DNA of 64,000 bases from Nonomuraea rubra (GTDB lineage: Bacteria > Actinomycetota > Actinomycetes > Streptosporangiales > Streptosporangiaceae), in assembly GCF_014207985.1 (NCBI RefSeq), contig NZ_JACHMI010000001.1, positions 1,161,001-1,225,000 on the forward strand, written 5' to 3'. The notes under the pieces are model-generated. The model was given only the letters and a program-made list of their open reading frames with translations. It did no database searches and had not been told where the DNA came from. Shown one piece after another: positions 36,317-45,002 of this stretch. Both the position numbers and the translations under genes were made by a program. The number at the start of each line of letters is the position of its first letter. Positions within the stretch are counted from its first letter, which is position 1.

Positions 36317-36736
36317 GTGAACGGTCGCCCGCTTACCCTGCTCATCGCCGCCGCGGTCGTCGCCCTGGAGGGGCTGGTCGCGCTCGGGCTCGGCGTCTAC
36401 GTCGCGGTGGAGACCCTGACCGGGGCGCCGGACGACGTCACTTCTGCCCTGGCCGTGGCGGGGTTCGGGCTGCTCGTCGGGGCGGGCCTGCTCTGGGTGG
36501 CCTGGGGCGGGCTGTTCAAGATGGAGCGGTGGGGGCGCTCGCCCGGCGTGCTGACGCAGATCTTCATGCTGCCGGTCGGCGGCACCCTCATCACGTCGAG
36601 CCAGCCGCAGCTCGGGATCCCGATGATCGTCGTGGCCCTGGCGGGGCTGGTGACGCTGCTGGCTCCCCCCACCACGCAGGCCCTCTACGGTGACGGCAAG
36701 GCGTCGGGAGCTGACACCGACCCCTCGCGCCGTTAG
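36317..36736 (+). CDS. Small membrane protein, four helices, unknown function
   Basis: 139 aa from GTG 36317. Four hydrophobic segments (about 7-31, 43-65, 78-93, 99-117) and a short polar tail. Convergent with the sigma-factor gene. Family not recognised. Confidence 0.7.
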   Translation: MNGRPLTLLIAAAVVALEGLVALGLGVYVAVETLTGAPDDVTSALAVAGFGLLVGAGLLWVAWGGLFKMERWGRSPGVLTQIFMLPVGGTLITSSQPQLGIPMIVVALAGLVTLLAPPTTQALYGDGKASGADTDPSRR

Positions 36737-36773
36737 ACCCGTTTCCGCGCAGGCGATGCGCGGAAGCCGGGGA

Positions 36774-37574
36774 TCAGTCGTCGGCGGTCAGGCCCTCGCG
36801 CAGCTGCGCCAGCGTGCGGGCGAGCAGGCGCGAGACGTGCATCTGCGAGATGCCCAGCTCGGTGGCGATCTGCGACTGCGTCATGTTGCCGAAGAACCGC
36901 AGCAACAGGATGCGCTTCTCGCGCGGCGGCAGCCGTTCGAGCAGCGGCTTGAGCGACTCGCGGTACTCCACGCCCTCCAGCGACTCGTCCACGATGCCGA
37001 GCGAGTCGGACACCGCGGGAGCGTCGTCGTCGCCCGAGTCGGGCGCGTCCAGCGACACGGTCGAGTACGCGTTGGCCGACTCGAGCCCTTCGAGCACCTC
37101 CTCCTCGGTCATCTTGAGGTAGGAGGCCAGCTCCGCCACGGTCGGGGCACGGCCCTCGCGCTGGGACAGATCGCTTATCGCCTTGGTCAGCGAGAGCTTC
37201 AGCTCCTGCAGCCTGCGCGGCACGCGGACCGCCCAGCCCTTGTCGCGGAAGTGCCGCTTGATCTCGCCGACGATGGTGGGCGTGGCGTAGGTGGAGAACT
37301 CCACGCCCCGGTTCAGGTCGAACCGGTCGATGGACTTGATCAGCCCGATGGTGGCGACCTGGGTGAGGTCGTCGAGCCACTCGCCCCTGTTGCGGAAGCG
37401 GCGAGCCAGGTATTCGACCAGAGGAAGGTGAAGCTCGACCAGCTCATCCCTGATGCGCTGGCGGCGCGGCTCCTCGGGGCCCAGCTCGGCCAGCTCGGCG
37501 AAGAGCATGCGGGCACGCACCCTGTCGGGCACGGCGTGTTCGCTGGTGGCCATGGCTCCAGTCCTTTCCGTCAC
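36774..37574 (-). CDS. SigB/SigF-family alternative sigma factor
   Basis: 266 aa from a GTG overlapping the anti-sigma stop (GTGA); an ATG at 37553 with GGAG just upstream is an alternative. Region 2 (LPLVEYLARRFRNRGEWLDDLTQVATIGLIKSIDRFD), region 3 and region 4 (LPPREKRILLLRFFGNMTQSQIA) are complete. This family controls stress or sporulation genes and is held by RsbW-type anti-sigma factors such as the one encoded immediately upstream. No anti-anti-sigma gene is adjacent. Confidence 0.9.
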   Translation of the reverse strand: MTERTGAMATSEHAVPDRVRARMLFAELAELGPEEPRRQRIRDELVELHLPLVEYLARRFRNRGEWLDDLTQVATIGLIKSIDRFDLNRGVEFSTYATPTIVGEIKRHFRDKGWAVRVPRRLQELKLSLTKAISDLSQREGRAPTVAELASYLKMTEEEVLEGLESANAYSTVSLDAPDSGDDDAPAVSDSLGIVDESLEGVEYRESLKPLLERLPPREKRILLLRFFGNMTQSQIATELGISQMHVSRLLARTLAQLREGLTADD

Positions 37575-38008
37575 GCCGGCCCTGCCGTACTCCGGGCCGC
37601 GCCTCGGCGCTTACGCAGGACGATCGCCATGCGATCAGGGGAGTCGGTCACCGCGTCGACGTCGTCGGCCAGGGCGGTCAGGACCATCCAGGCGAAGTCG
37701 TCGCGCTTGGGCGCGGAACTGCCGACGGTGGCCACCTCGACCCTGACCTGCATCTCCTGCCCGGTGAGCTCGAACTCCGCGGTGAGGTCGGTGCCGGGCA
37801 CCGCCTCGTTCAGCAACATCGCGCAGGCCTCGTCGACCGCGATCCGCAGGTCCTCGATCTCGTCCAGGGTGAAGTCAAGCCGCGCCGCCAGGCCGGCGGT
37901 TGCCGTACGCAGCACAGACAGGTAGGCACTCGCTGCGGGGAGCCTGATGCTCACCACGTCACGGATGCCGGCCACGCCCTCCGCGCGCGTCTCGGTTTCC
38001 TCGGTCAC
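37571..38008 (-). CDS. RsbW-type anti-sigma factor (HATPase_c_2)
   Basis: 145 aa, GTG start with GGAGG upstream. The N-box ATP-binding helix is EDLRIAVDEACAMLLNEA and the later DFAWMVLTALADDVDAV corresponds to the G-box region, although the usual DxGxG is weak. By family and by the 4-nt overlap with the sigma gene it should bind that sigma factor and may phosphorylate an unlinked anti-anti-sigma protein. Confidence 0.83.
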   Translation of the reverse strand: MTEETETRAEGVAGIRDVVSIRLPAASAYLSVLRTATAGLAARLDFTLDEIEDLRIAVDEACAMLLNEAVPGTDLTAEFELTGQEMQVRVEVATVGSSAPKRDDFAWMVLTALADDVDAVTDSPDRMAIVLRKRRGAARSTAGPA

Positions 38009-38091
38009 GTTCCTCCTCGCGAATCCGACGCTGTCTGCAACTTACCGCCCCTGAGAGGTGCTTGGACGATTCAGACTCGCCATCAACGGAA

Positions 38092-38126
38092 AAGGCTCTG
38101 TGCGGGGTGTGACCGCACAGAGCCTT
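38092..38126 (-). terminator. Intrinsic terminator of sodN
   Basis: Perfect 14-bp stem AAGGCTCTGTGCGG / CCGCACAGAGCCTT with a 7-nt loop, starting 10 nt after the sodN stop in transcript direction and followed by TTCC. Confidence 0.88.
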
Positions 38127-38136
38127 ATGTGCCGTT

Positions 38137-38538
38137 TTAGGCGGCCTTGGTCTCCCAGAAGATCTTGGAGATTTCGTCGATCTTGCCCAGTAGGTCCTCG
38201 GCCTTGGCGACGTCCACGGTGCCCTTGGCGCCCGCGGCGCCGGCGAGCTTTGTGGCGTCCCAGAAGAGCTGGTGGAGCTGAGGGTACTGCTCGAGGTGCG
38301 GCGGCTTGAAGTAGTCGGTCCACAGCACCCACAGGTGGTGCTTGACCAGCTCGGCCCGCTCCTCCTTGATCTTGATCGCGCGGGCGCGGAAGACGGCGTC
38401 CTCGTTGGCCGCGTACTTCTCCATGATCGCCTTGACCGACTCGGCCTCGATGCGGGCCTGAGCGGGGTCGTAGACCCCACAGGGCAGGTCGCAGTGTGCG
38501 GAAGCGACATGCTTGGGTCGTAGCAGTCGTGCGAGCAT
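38137..38538 (-). CDS. sodN: Nickel superoxide dismutase
   Basis: 133 aa precursor. A 14-residue propeptide MLARLLRPKHVASA precedes the nickel hook, which starts at His15 of the precursor: HCDLPCGVYDP, giving mature His1, Cys2 and Cys6 as nickel ligands. The rest is the four-helix bundle. It removes superoxide in the cytoplasm. The divergent sodX protease makes the new N-terminus. Nickel-dependent control by Nur is known in Streptomyces; I see no clear Nur box in the 88-nt promoter gap. Confidence 0.97.
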   Translation of the reverse strand: MLARLLRPKHVASAHCDLPCGVYDPAQARIEAESVKAIMEKYAANEDAVFRARAIKIKEERAELVKHHLWVLWTDYFKPPHLEQYPQLHQLFWDATKLAGAAGAKGTVDVAKAEDLLGKIDEISKIFWETKAA

Positions 38539-38626
38539 CAGAAAGTCCTTCCTGGATGCTGAATCAGCTTGGTCCACAACCGACCTTACTCGTGTCCCAA
38601 CGCCCGCGGAGTGGGGGGTCTTGACG

Positions 38627-38932
38627 ATGAGAGTGCGTGTCGAAGGGGATTCGATGCGGCCCGCGCTGGTGCCCGGAGACTGGCTCCTCGTACGCCGGGG
38701 TGCCACCGTGCATCCCGGCGACCTCGTGGTGGCGAGGCTGCCCGGCGACCCCGACCGGCTCATCGTCAAGCGGGCGCAGTGGCACGGGGCCGGCGGGTGG
38801 TGGCTGGAGAGCGACAACCAGCGGGCCAGCGGCAGGCGCGACAGCTGGGACTTCGGGCCCGTCGACGACATCGTGGGCCGCGTGGTGCTGCGCTACTGGC
38901 CGCTCCTGCGCAGGGCGCCTCGCAAGGGCTAG
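38627..38932 (+). CDS. sodX: Nickel-type superoxide dismutase maturation protease
   Basis: 101 aa S24/S26-like peptidase without a membrane anchor. The catalytic Ser9 is in VEGDSMRP and Lys48 in RLIVKRAQ. It cleaves the SodN propeptide so that the nickel hook can form. Divergent from sodN, the usual arrangement; the 3' end overlaps the CGNR gene by 4 nt. Confidence 0.93.
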   Translation: MRVRVEGDSMRPALVPGDWLLVRRGATVHPGDLVVARLPGDPDRLIVKRAQWHGAGGWWLESDNQRASGRRDSWDFGPVDDIVGRVVLRYWPLLRRAPRKG

Positions 38933-39354
38933 GAACCGTTCCGGCGGCGGGCGCGGAAGGCGGCGACGTTGGCGCGGCTGGCGCAGCGGGCCGAGCAGTA
39001 GCGGCGGGAGCGGTTGGAGGAGGTGTCGAGGAAGGCGAGCCCGCAGTGCGGCTCACGGCACCGCCCGAGGCGGTCCACGCCCAGCTCGGCGACGACCGCG
39101 GCCAGGCCCATGACGGCGGTCGCGGCGGGGTCCTCGGCCAGGTGGAGGTGCCAGGCGTGGCCGTCGTGGTCGGAGAGCTGGGGGCGTACGGGATAGCGCA
39201 CCAGCAGGGCGTTCAGCAGCCCGGCGACGGCGCGCTCGTCGCCTGCCGCGTCGAAGACGGCGGCGAGCTCGTCACGCAGGTTCCTGAGCTCGGGCGGCGG
39301 GTCCGGGTCGTTGGCCAGCCGGACCGCCCACTCGGCGTAAGAGGTGAGGTCCAT
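38929..39354 (-). CDS. CGNR zinc-finger protein (ABATE domain)
   Basis: 141 aa, somewhat short for the family. An N-terminal ABATE-like region is followed by the C-terminal zinc finger CREPHCGLAFLDTSSNRSRRYC...ARC and a basic tail, the hallmark of CGNR proteins, which are presumed transcription regulators. Tail-to-tail with sodX. Confidence 0.85.
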   Translation of the reverse strand: MDLTSYAEWAVRLANDPDPPPELRNLRDELAAVFDAAGDERAVAGLLNALLVRYPVRPQLSDHDGHAWHLHLAEDPAATAVMGLAAVVAELGVDRLGRCREPHCGLAFLDTSSNRSRRYCSARCASRANVAAFRARRRNGS

Positions 39355-39375
39355 CCCGGTCCATTACAGCAGAAA

Positions 39376-39406
39376 GGCGGGGCACCCGGATGGTGAGCGC
39401 CCCGCC
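39376..39406 (-). terminator. Terminator of the amino-acid ABC operon
   Basis: GGCGGGGC (39376-39383) pairs with GCCCCGCC (39399-39406), with an inner ACC/GGT extension; on the minus strand it is followed by TTTCTGC. Confidence 0.7.
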
Positions 39407-39413
39407 CTGCCGG

Positions 39414-40160
39414 TCACTCCTCCGGGTGCAGGACGCGGTGCAGGAACGTGCGGGTGCGCTCCTGCTGGGGGTCGCCGATGACCTGCGCCGGGGCGCCGTC
39501 CTCGACGATCACGCCGCCGTCCATGAACACCACCCGGTCGGCCACCTGCCGCGCGAAGCCCATCTCGTGGGTGACCACCAGCATGGTCATGCCCTCCTCC
39601 GCCAGCTTGCGCATGACGGTGAGCACGTCGCCGACCAGCTCCGGGTCGAGCGCCGAGGTGGGCTCGTCGAAGAGCATCAGGCTGGGGCTCATGGCCAGGG
39701 CCCTGGCGATCGCGACGCGCTGCTGCTGGCCGCCCGAGAGCTGGCCGGGCAGGGAGTCGCACTTGGAGCCGACGCCCACCTTCTCCAGGTTGTCCCGGGC
39801 GATGACCTCGGCCTCGCGCTTGCCGCGCTTCAGCACCCGCTGCTGGGCGATCATGACGTTCTGCAGCGCGGTCATGTGCGGGAACAGGTTGAACTGCTGG
39901 AAGACCATGCCGATGCGGCGGCGTACGGCGTCGATGTCCACGTCGGGGTCGGTGATCTCGACGCCCTCCACGAACACCTTGCCCCTGGTGGGCGTCTCCA
40001 GCAGGTTCACGCAGCGCAGCAGGGTGGACTTGCCCGAGCCCGACGGGCCGATGACGCAGACCACCTGGCCCGGGTCGACGGTCATGTCGATGCCCTTGAG
40101 CACCTCGTTCTTGCCGAAGTACTTGTGCAGGTCGCTCAGCTCGATGGCGTGGGTTGTCAT
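39414..40160 (-). CDS. Polar amino-acid ABC transporter ATP-binding protein (GlnQ type)
   Basis: 248 aa. Walker [20 protein letters not shown], signature [14 protein letters not shown], Walker [15 protein letters not shown] and H-loop VTHEM are all present and typical of the glutamine/glutamate/arginine importer subfamily. Third gene of the operon; its start overlaps the permease stop by 4 nt. Confidence 0.95.
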   Translation of the reverse strand: MTTHAIELSDLHKYFGKNEVLKGIDMTVDPGQVVCVIGPSGSGKSTLLRCVNLLETPTRGKVFVEGVEITDPDVDIDAVRRRIGMVFQQFNLFPHMTALQNVMIAQQRVLKRGKREAEVIARDNLEKVGVGSKCDSLPGQLSGGQQQRVAIARALAMSPSLMLFDEPTSALDPELVGDVLTVMRKLAEEGMTMLVVTHEMGFARQVADRVVFMDGGVIVEDGAPAQVIGDPQQERTRTFLHRVLHPEE

Positions 40161-40984
40161 CGATTCCTCCCCTTACGCCCTTCCAGCCGGGACGCGAGGT
40201 AACCCAGCGGGATGGTCACGATCAGGTACGTGATGCCGGCGACCATGATGGGCGTGGCGTTGGCGTACTGGGAGGCCAGGTCGTTGCCGAACTTGGCCAG
40301 CTCGACGTACTCGCCGGACACGCCGAGGAACAGCACCAGCGACGAGTCCTTGAGCAGGGCCACGAACTGGTTGGTGGTGGGCGGGATGACCATCCGGATG
40401 GCCTGCGGGATCACCACGGTGATCTGGGCGCGGGAGGCCGACATGCCGAGCGACCTGGCGGCCTCCGTCTGCCCCTTGGGCACGGCCTGGAGTCCGGCCC
40501 TGAAGATCTCCGCCTGGTAGGCCGCGCCGACCAGGCCGAGGCCGAGGATGCCCTGCCCGTACGTGCCGCCGGGCACCTCGAAGCCCGGCAGCGCCAGCGG
40601 CAGGAACACGATCAGCAGGAAGATCAGCAGCGCGGGCAGCCCGCGGAAGATCTCGATGTAGATGATCGAGATCCACCGGTACGGCCGGACCTGCGAGATC
40701 CGCATCAGCGCCAGCACCAGGCCCAGCACGAACGCGAAGACGAACCCGCCCAGCGTGTAGATGATCGTGTTGCGCAGCGCGATGGTGAACAGATCGGGCA
40801 GCGCGGCACGCGCCACGTCGAGCTTGGCGAAGTTCTGGGCGAGGCTCGGCCAGTCGGCGTACAGTACGACGGCGACGAGCGCGGCGGCCAGTATGACGTA
40901 CTGGACGCCCCGGCTGACCTGCTGCTTTTTCCGAGGGCTGAGCCCGGTACGCCCGGGCTCAGCCGTCTTCGGCTGGTCGGCCAT
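40157..40984 (-). CDS. Polar amino-acid ABC transporter permease
   Basis: 275 aa with a charged cytoplasmic N-terminus (about 1-30) and five or so membrane helices. The EAA-like loop is [24 protein letters not shown], of the HisMQ/GlnP type. Only one permease gene is present, so it probably works as a homodimer. It starts 3 nt before the binding-protein gene ends its stop region. Confidence 0.93.
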   Translation of the reverse strand: MADQPKTAEPGRTGLSPRKKQQVSRGVQYVILAAALVAVVLYADWPSLAQNFAKLDVARAALPDLFTIALRNTIIYTLGGFVFAFVLGLVLALMRISQVRPYRWISIIYIEIFRGLPALLIFLLIVFLPLALPGFEVPGGTYGQGILGLGLVGAAYQAEIFRAGLQAVPKGQTEAARSLGMSASRAQITVVIPQAIRMVIPPTTNQFVALLKDSSLVLFLGVSGEYVELAKFGNDLASQYANATPIMVAGITYLIVTIPLGYLASRLEGRKGRNR

Positions 40985-40987
40985 GGA

Positions 40988-41842
40988 TCAGCCCAGCTCG
41001 CCGGGCTTCTTGCCGAACCACTTCACGTAGATCTTCTCGTAGGTGCCGTCCTGCTTGGCCTTGGCGATCTCCTCGTTGATCGTCTTGAGCAGGACCGGGT
41101 CGGAGCCCTTCTTCAGGCCGATGCCGTACTGCTCGCCGGTGTCGAGGCTGCCGATCATCTCGAACTTGGCGGCGACCTCGGGCTTCTTCAGCCAGGTGAG
41201 GACGACGGGCAGGTCCTGGACGATCACGTCGGCCTGGCCGGCCTGCAGGGCCAGCAGCTCCTTGGCCGAGTCGGCGTACTCGGTGGGGTCGAAGCCCTGC
41301 TTCTTGACGTAGTCGAGGCCGGTGGTGCTGGCCTGGGCGCCGAGCTTGAGCCCCTTGGCCTTGACGTCCTCCAGGGAGGTGGCGCCGGTGCCCTTCTTGG
41401 CCAGCAGGGCCTGCGTGGCGTCGAAGTAGGGGTCGGAGAAGTCGATGTTCTGCTTGCGCTCGTCGGTGATCGTCATGCCGGCGGCGGCGACGTCGCACTT
41501 GCCGGCGGACATGGCGGCACCGCTCTTGATCACGGCGAAGTCGATGTCCACGATGTTCTGGGTCACGCCCAGCTTCTTCGCGGCGAGGTCGACGATGTCC
41601 ACGTCGAACCCGACGATCTTGCCGCTCCCGTCCTTGAACTGGAACGGCTCGTACGGGATGTTCGTGCAGACCGTGAGCTTGCCGGGCTGCACGAGCTTGG
41701 CACCGCCGGCGGCGGAGGCGCTGGCACCGGTCGTGCCGGTGCCGGAGCCGGCGTCACTGCCGCACGCGGTGAGCGTGAGCGCAGTGGCCAAGACGAGCGC
41801 GCCGGCGGCGTAGCCTCGGCGGCTCAGGGGTCTGAGGGCCAT
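40988..41842 (-). CDS. Amino-acid-binding lipoprotein of the ABC importer
   Basis: 284 aa. The lipobox LTLTAC puts lipidated Cys at residue 27, followed by a Ser/Gly/Thr linker. The SBP family 3 fold is shown by GFDVDIVDLAAKKLG and the DxxxAGMTITDERKQNIDFSDPY region. First gene of the importer; probably binds glutamate, glutamine or a basic amino acid, not decidable here. Confidence 0.93.
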   Translation of the reverse strand: MALRPLSRRGYAAGALVLATALTLTACGSDAGSGTGTTGASASAAGGAKLVQPGKLTVCTNIPYEPFQFKDGSGKIVGFDVDIVDLAAKKLGVTQNIVDIDFAVIKSGAAMSAGKCDVAAAGMTITDERKQNIDFSDPYFDATQALLAKKGTGATSLEDVKAKGLKLGAQASTTGLDYVKKQGFDPTEYADSAKELLALQAGQADVIVQDLPVVLTWLKKPEVAAKFEMIGSLDTGEQYGIGLKKGSDPVLLKTINEEIAKAKQDGTYEKIYVKWFGKKPGELG

Positions 41843-42105
41843 GTACGGCCTCCTCGTAGTGAAAAGCCATGAAACTTGCGTTTTGTGCAGTTTAGATGGG
41901 GTTTAGCTGCGGTCTGTCACCCGGGATTTAACGATGCGTCAACAGAACGGCGTCGGCGCCGACACTGAAGAGCATCTCAGCATGTGGCAAGATGGGAAGA
42001 CGGGTGACCCCCGAACCCCCTCACCAGACGACCGGCGAGGGGATCCTGGCAGCTACCGAAGCCAGCCCGCTCGCGCTCGTCCGCCGAAGGTTACTTCCGC
42101 TACCG

Positions 42106-43314
42106 ATGACTACAGGGGTCGCTGTGGCTGCCACGCCCGCTTCTGCTTCCGTCGAAACACCCGATCTCGATCCCGCCTTCGCCCTGCACAGGGGAGGCAA
42201 GATCGAGATCCGCTCCACGGTTCCCGTCCGCGACGCCGACGACCTGTCGCTCGCGTACACGCCCGGCGTCGCCCGGGTCTGCACCGCCATCGCCGACCAG
42301 CCCGCGCTGGCCGACGACTACACCTGGGTCTCCAACGTGGTCGCCGTCGTCTCCGACGGCACCGCGGTGCTCGGCCTCGGCGACATCGGCCCGTCGGCCG
42401 CCATGCCGGTCATGGAGGGCAAGGCGCTGCTGTTCAAGGAGTTCGCGGGCGTCGACGCCGTGCCCATCTGCCTCGACTGCACCGACGTCGACGGGCTCGT
42501 CGAGACCGTGGTGCGCCTGGCGCCCTCGTTCGGCGGCATCAACCTCGAGGACATCAGCGCCCCCCGCTGCTTCGAGATCGAGGACCGGCTGCGCGACCTG
42601 CTCGACATCCCGGTCTTCCACGACGACCAGCACGGCACCGCGATCGTGGCGCTGGCCGCCCTGCAGAACGCCGCCCGCCTGACCGGCCGCACGCTGGGCG
42701 ACCTGCGGGCCGTCGTGGCCGGCGCGGGCGCGTCCGGCGTCGCGGTCACCCGCATCCTGCTGGAGGCGGGCATCGGCGACATCGCGGTCTCCGACTCCAA
42801 GGGCATGATCTACGAGGGCAGGGAGGGCCTCAACCCGGTCAAGCAGGCGCTGGCCCGCGACACCAACCGGGCGGGTCACACCGGCTCCACGGAGGAGGCG
42901 CTGGCGGGCGCCGACCTGTTCCTGGGGCTGTCCGGGTCCACGGTCCCTGAGCAGGCGATCGCGTCCATGGCGCCCGGCGCCATCGTGTTCGCGCTGTCCA
43001 ACCCGACGCCGGAGGTGCACCCCGACGTGGCCGCCAGGCACGTCAGCGTGGTGGCCACCGGGCGCTCCGACTTCCCCAACCAGATCAACAACGTGCTGGC
43101 CTTCCCCGGCGTGTTCAGGGGAGCCCTCGACGTGCGGGCCACCGCGATCACCGAGAACATGAAGGTGGCCGCGGCCAACGCGCTGGCGGGGGTGGTCGGT
43201 GACGACCTCTCGGCGACGTACATCATCCCGAGCCCGTTCGACGAGCGCGTCGCGCCCGCCGTGACGGCCGCCGTGGCCGCCCAGGCCCGGGCGGACGGGG
43301 TCGCGCGCGTCTAG
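42106..43314 (+). CDS. NAD(P)-dependent malic enzyme
   Basis: 402 aa from ATG 42106; the frame is open to an ATG at 41992 with no family similarity upstream, so the start is uncertain. Domain motifs: YTPGVARVC (catalytic Tyr), GLGDIGPSAAMPVMEGK, the metal-binding EDISAPRCFEIE and FHDDQHGTAIV, then the nucleotide site VAGAGASGVAV. It converts malate to pyruvate and CO2. The dinucleotide preference is not clear. Confidence 0.93.
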   Translation: MTTGVAVAATPASASVETPDLDPAFALHRGGKIEIRSTVPVRDADDLSLAYTPGVARVCTAIADQPALADDYTWVSNVVAVVSDGTAVLGLGDIGPSAAMPVMEGKALLFKEFAGVDAVPICLDCTDVDGLVETVVRLAPSFGGINLEDISAPRCFEIEDRLRDLLDIPVFHDDQHGTAIVALAALQNAARLTGRTLGDLRAVVAGAGASGVAVTRILLEAGIGDIAVSDSKGMIYEGREGLNPVKQALARDTNRAGHTGSTEEALAGADLFLGLSGSTVPEQAIASMAPGAIVFALSNPTPEVHPDVAARHVSVVATGRSDFPNQINNVLAFPGVFRGALDVRATAITENMKVAAANALAGVVGDDLSATYIIPSPFDERVAPAVTAAVAAQARADGVARV

Positions 43315-43331
43315 CCCTCACGGGCCGTCCT

Positions 43332-43376
43332 GGCGAGCGAGAGAGCCCTTTCCGGGCCCTCGCTCGCCCCTTTTTT
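43332..43376 (+). terminator. Strong intrinsic terminator of the malic enzyme gene
   Basis: GGCGAGCGAG (43332-43341) pairs with CTCGCTCGCC (43359-43368) with an inner GCCC/GGGC, followed by a C2T6 tract at 43369-43376. Confidence 0.93.
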
Positions 43377-43601
43377 ACCGCCCCTCACCAGGTGGTTCTG
43401 CTTTTCGGGTTACATGGGCGTTTCGTGGGTAGTTGAGATCCCCGTCCAGGAGCCAGGGCCCGCTGACCATGCGCAGACGGCCCGGGGTGTGGGATGGAGT
43501 TTGGGTGACCTTTGGGAACTGCCATAAACCCTTTACGCAAGGTGCTATAACAGTAGCTCTCTGTAATGATGTGGGCGCCGACTCCTGTGACGAGGAGAGC
43601 G

Positions 43602-44960
43602 ATGGAACGCGAGCCGAATCGACTGCTGCAGCAGCTCATCGCAGAGGCGGGTTTTTCCCACAAGGGACTGGCCAGGCGCCTCAACGATCTGGGAGCCGCA
43701 CGTGGCACTCCGGGCCTCAAGTACGACCACAGCTCCGTCCTGCGCTGGATCGGGGGTCAGAGGCCGCGCGATCCGGTCCCGTGCCTGCTCACCGAGATCT
43801 TCGCGCTCCGGCTAGGCAGGCCGGTCTCGTCGGAGGACCTGGGCATGCCGGCCGTCATCACACCCCTCGATCTCGGACAGGAGTTCACGCACACCTGGCA
43901 GGAGGGGGTCGCGACCGTGACGGCGCTGTGGCGGGCCGATGTAGAGAGACGGAGGTTCCTGATCGACTCGACGTTCGCGATAGGAGCAGGCTCTGTTGGA
44001 GCCGTACGCTGGCTGACATCGCCCTCTGAGGGGCGCCCGAGCGGCATGGGGACGCGGCGGGTCGGCCGCGCCGACATCGCCGCCATCCACGAGGTCACCC
44101 GCTCGTTCGGTGAGCTCGACAACCGCTTCGGCAGCGGACGCGTCCGCTCGTCCGTGGTCAAATACCTCGACACCGCCGTCTCCCCCCTGCTCAAGGACGG
44201 CTCGTACGGCGAGTCCACCGGCAGGCAGCTGGCCGCCGCGGCCTCGGAGCTGACCCGCCTGGCGGGGTGGATGGCCTACGACATGGAGCAGCACGGCCTC
44301 GCCCAGCGGTACCTGATCCAGGCCCTGCGCCTGGCCAGGGGCGCCGACGACCAGACGCTGGGCGGCGAGATCCTGGCCGGCATGGCGCACCAGGCCATCT
44401 ACATGGGCCAGCCGGCCCACGCCCTCGACCTGGCCAGGGCCGCCCAGATGGCGGCCCGCAAGGCCGGGGTGAAGACTCTCCTGGCCTCCGCGCACGTCCT
44501 GGAGGCCCACGCGCACGCCGGTCTGGGCGACGCCGGATCCTGCGGCCACGCCCTCCACGAGGCCGAGTGCGCCTTCGATGCCCGCAAGCCCGCCGAGGAG
44601 CCCAAGTGGCTCAGCTACTTCGACGAGGCCTACCTGTCCGCCAAGTTCGCCCACTGCTTCCGCGACCTCGGGGAGGGGGAGCGGGTCGTGCGCCAGGCGC
44701 GGCGCTCGCTCGACATGGACTCCCGGTACGTGCGGGGGCGCATGTTCAACCTGTCGCTGCTGGCGGCCGGGCTGCTGCAGTGCGGTGAGCTGGAGGAGGC
44801 GTGCACGGCCGCGGCCGGCGCGCTGGCGCTGGCCGCCGAGCTCCAGTCGGCGCGGTCGCGGTCGTACGCGGCCGATCTGCGGCGGCGGCTGGAGCCGTAC
44901 AAGAACGAGCGGCCGGTGGCGGCGCTGCGCGAGCGCACGCGCGAGCTCACCGCCGTGTGA
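43602..44960 (+). CDS. HTH-TPR transcriptional regulator (NsdA-like)
   Basis: 452 aa from ATG 43602 with GAGGAGAG just upstream. An N-terminal helix-turn-helix-like region (about 5-80) contains the conserved GLARRLNDLGAARG and YDHSSVLRWIGGQRPRDP. A hydrophobic patch TFAIGAGSVGAV (about 130) and a long series of TPR-like helices (about 190-430) follow. The pattern matches actinobacterial regulators of differentiation such as NsdA. It immediately precedes the protease array in a convergent orientation; regulation of the array is possible but not shown. Confidence 0.8.
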   Translation: MEREPNRLLQQLIAEAGFSHKGLARRLNDLGAARGTPGLKYDHSSVLRWIGGQRPRDPVPCLLTEIFALRLGRPVSSEDLGMPAVITPLDLGQEFTHTWQEGVATVTALWRADVERRRFLIDSTFAIGAGSVGAVRWLTSPSEGRPSGMGTRRVGRADIAAIHEVTRSFGELDNRFGSGRVRSSVVKYLDTAVSPLLKDGSYGESTGRQLAAAASELTRLAGWMAYDMEQHGLAQRYLIQALRLARGADDQTLGGEILAGMAHQAIYMGQPAHALDLARAAQMAARKAGVKTLLASAHVLEAHAHAGLGDAGSCGHALHEAECAFDARKPAEEPKWLSYFDEAYLSAKFAHCFRDLGEGERVVRQARRSLDMDSRYVRGRMFNLSLLAAGLLQCGELEEACTAAAGALALAAELQSARSRSYAADLRRRLEPYKNERPVAALRERTRELTAV

Positions 44961-44969
44961 TCCCTGTGG

Positions 44970-44994
44970 TGGGCCCGGGGCACGCCCGGGCCCA
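44970..44994. terminator. Bidirectional terminator hairpin
   Basis: TGGGCCCGGG (44970-44979) pairs perfectly with CCCGGGCCCA (44985-44994) with a 5-nt loop, between the convergent TPR regulator and first protease-fold gene. Confidence 0.8.
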
Positions 44995-45002
44995 ACGCGG
45001 GG

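Noticed and set aside
43385..43730. Minus-strand frames upstream of the TPR regulator
   Set aside because: They overlap the regulator's start and promoter region, are basic and Ser/Pro-rich, and have no ribosome site.
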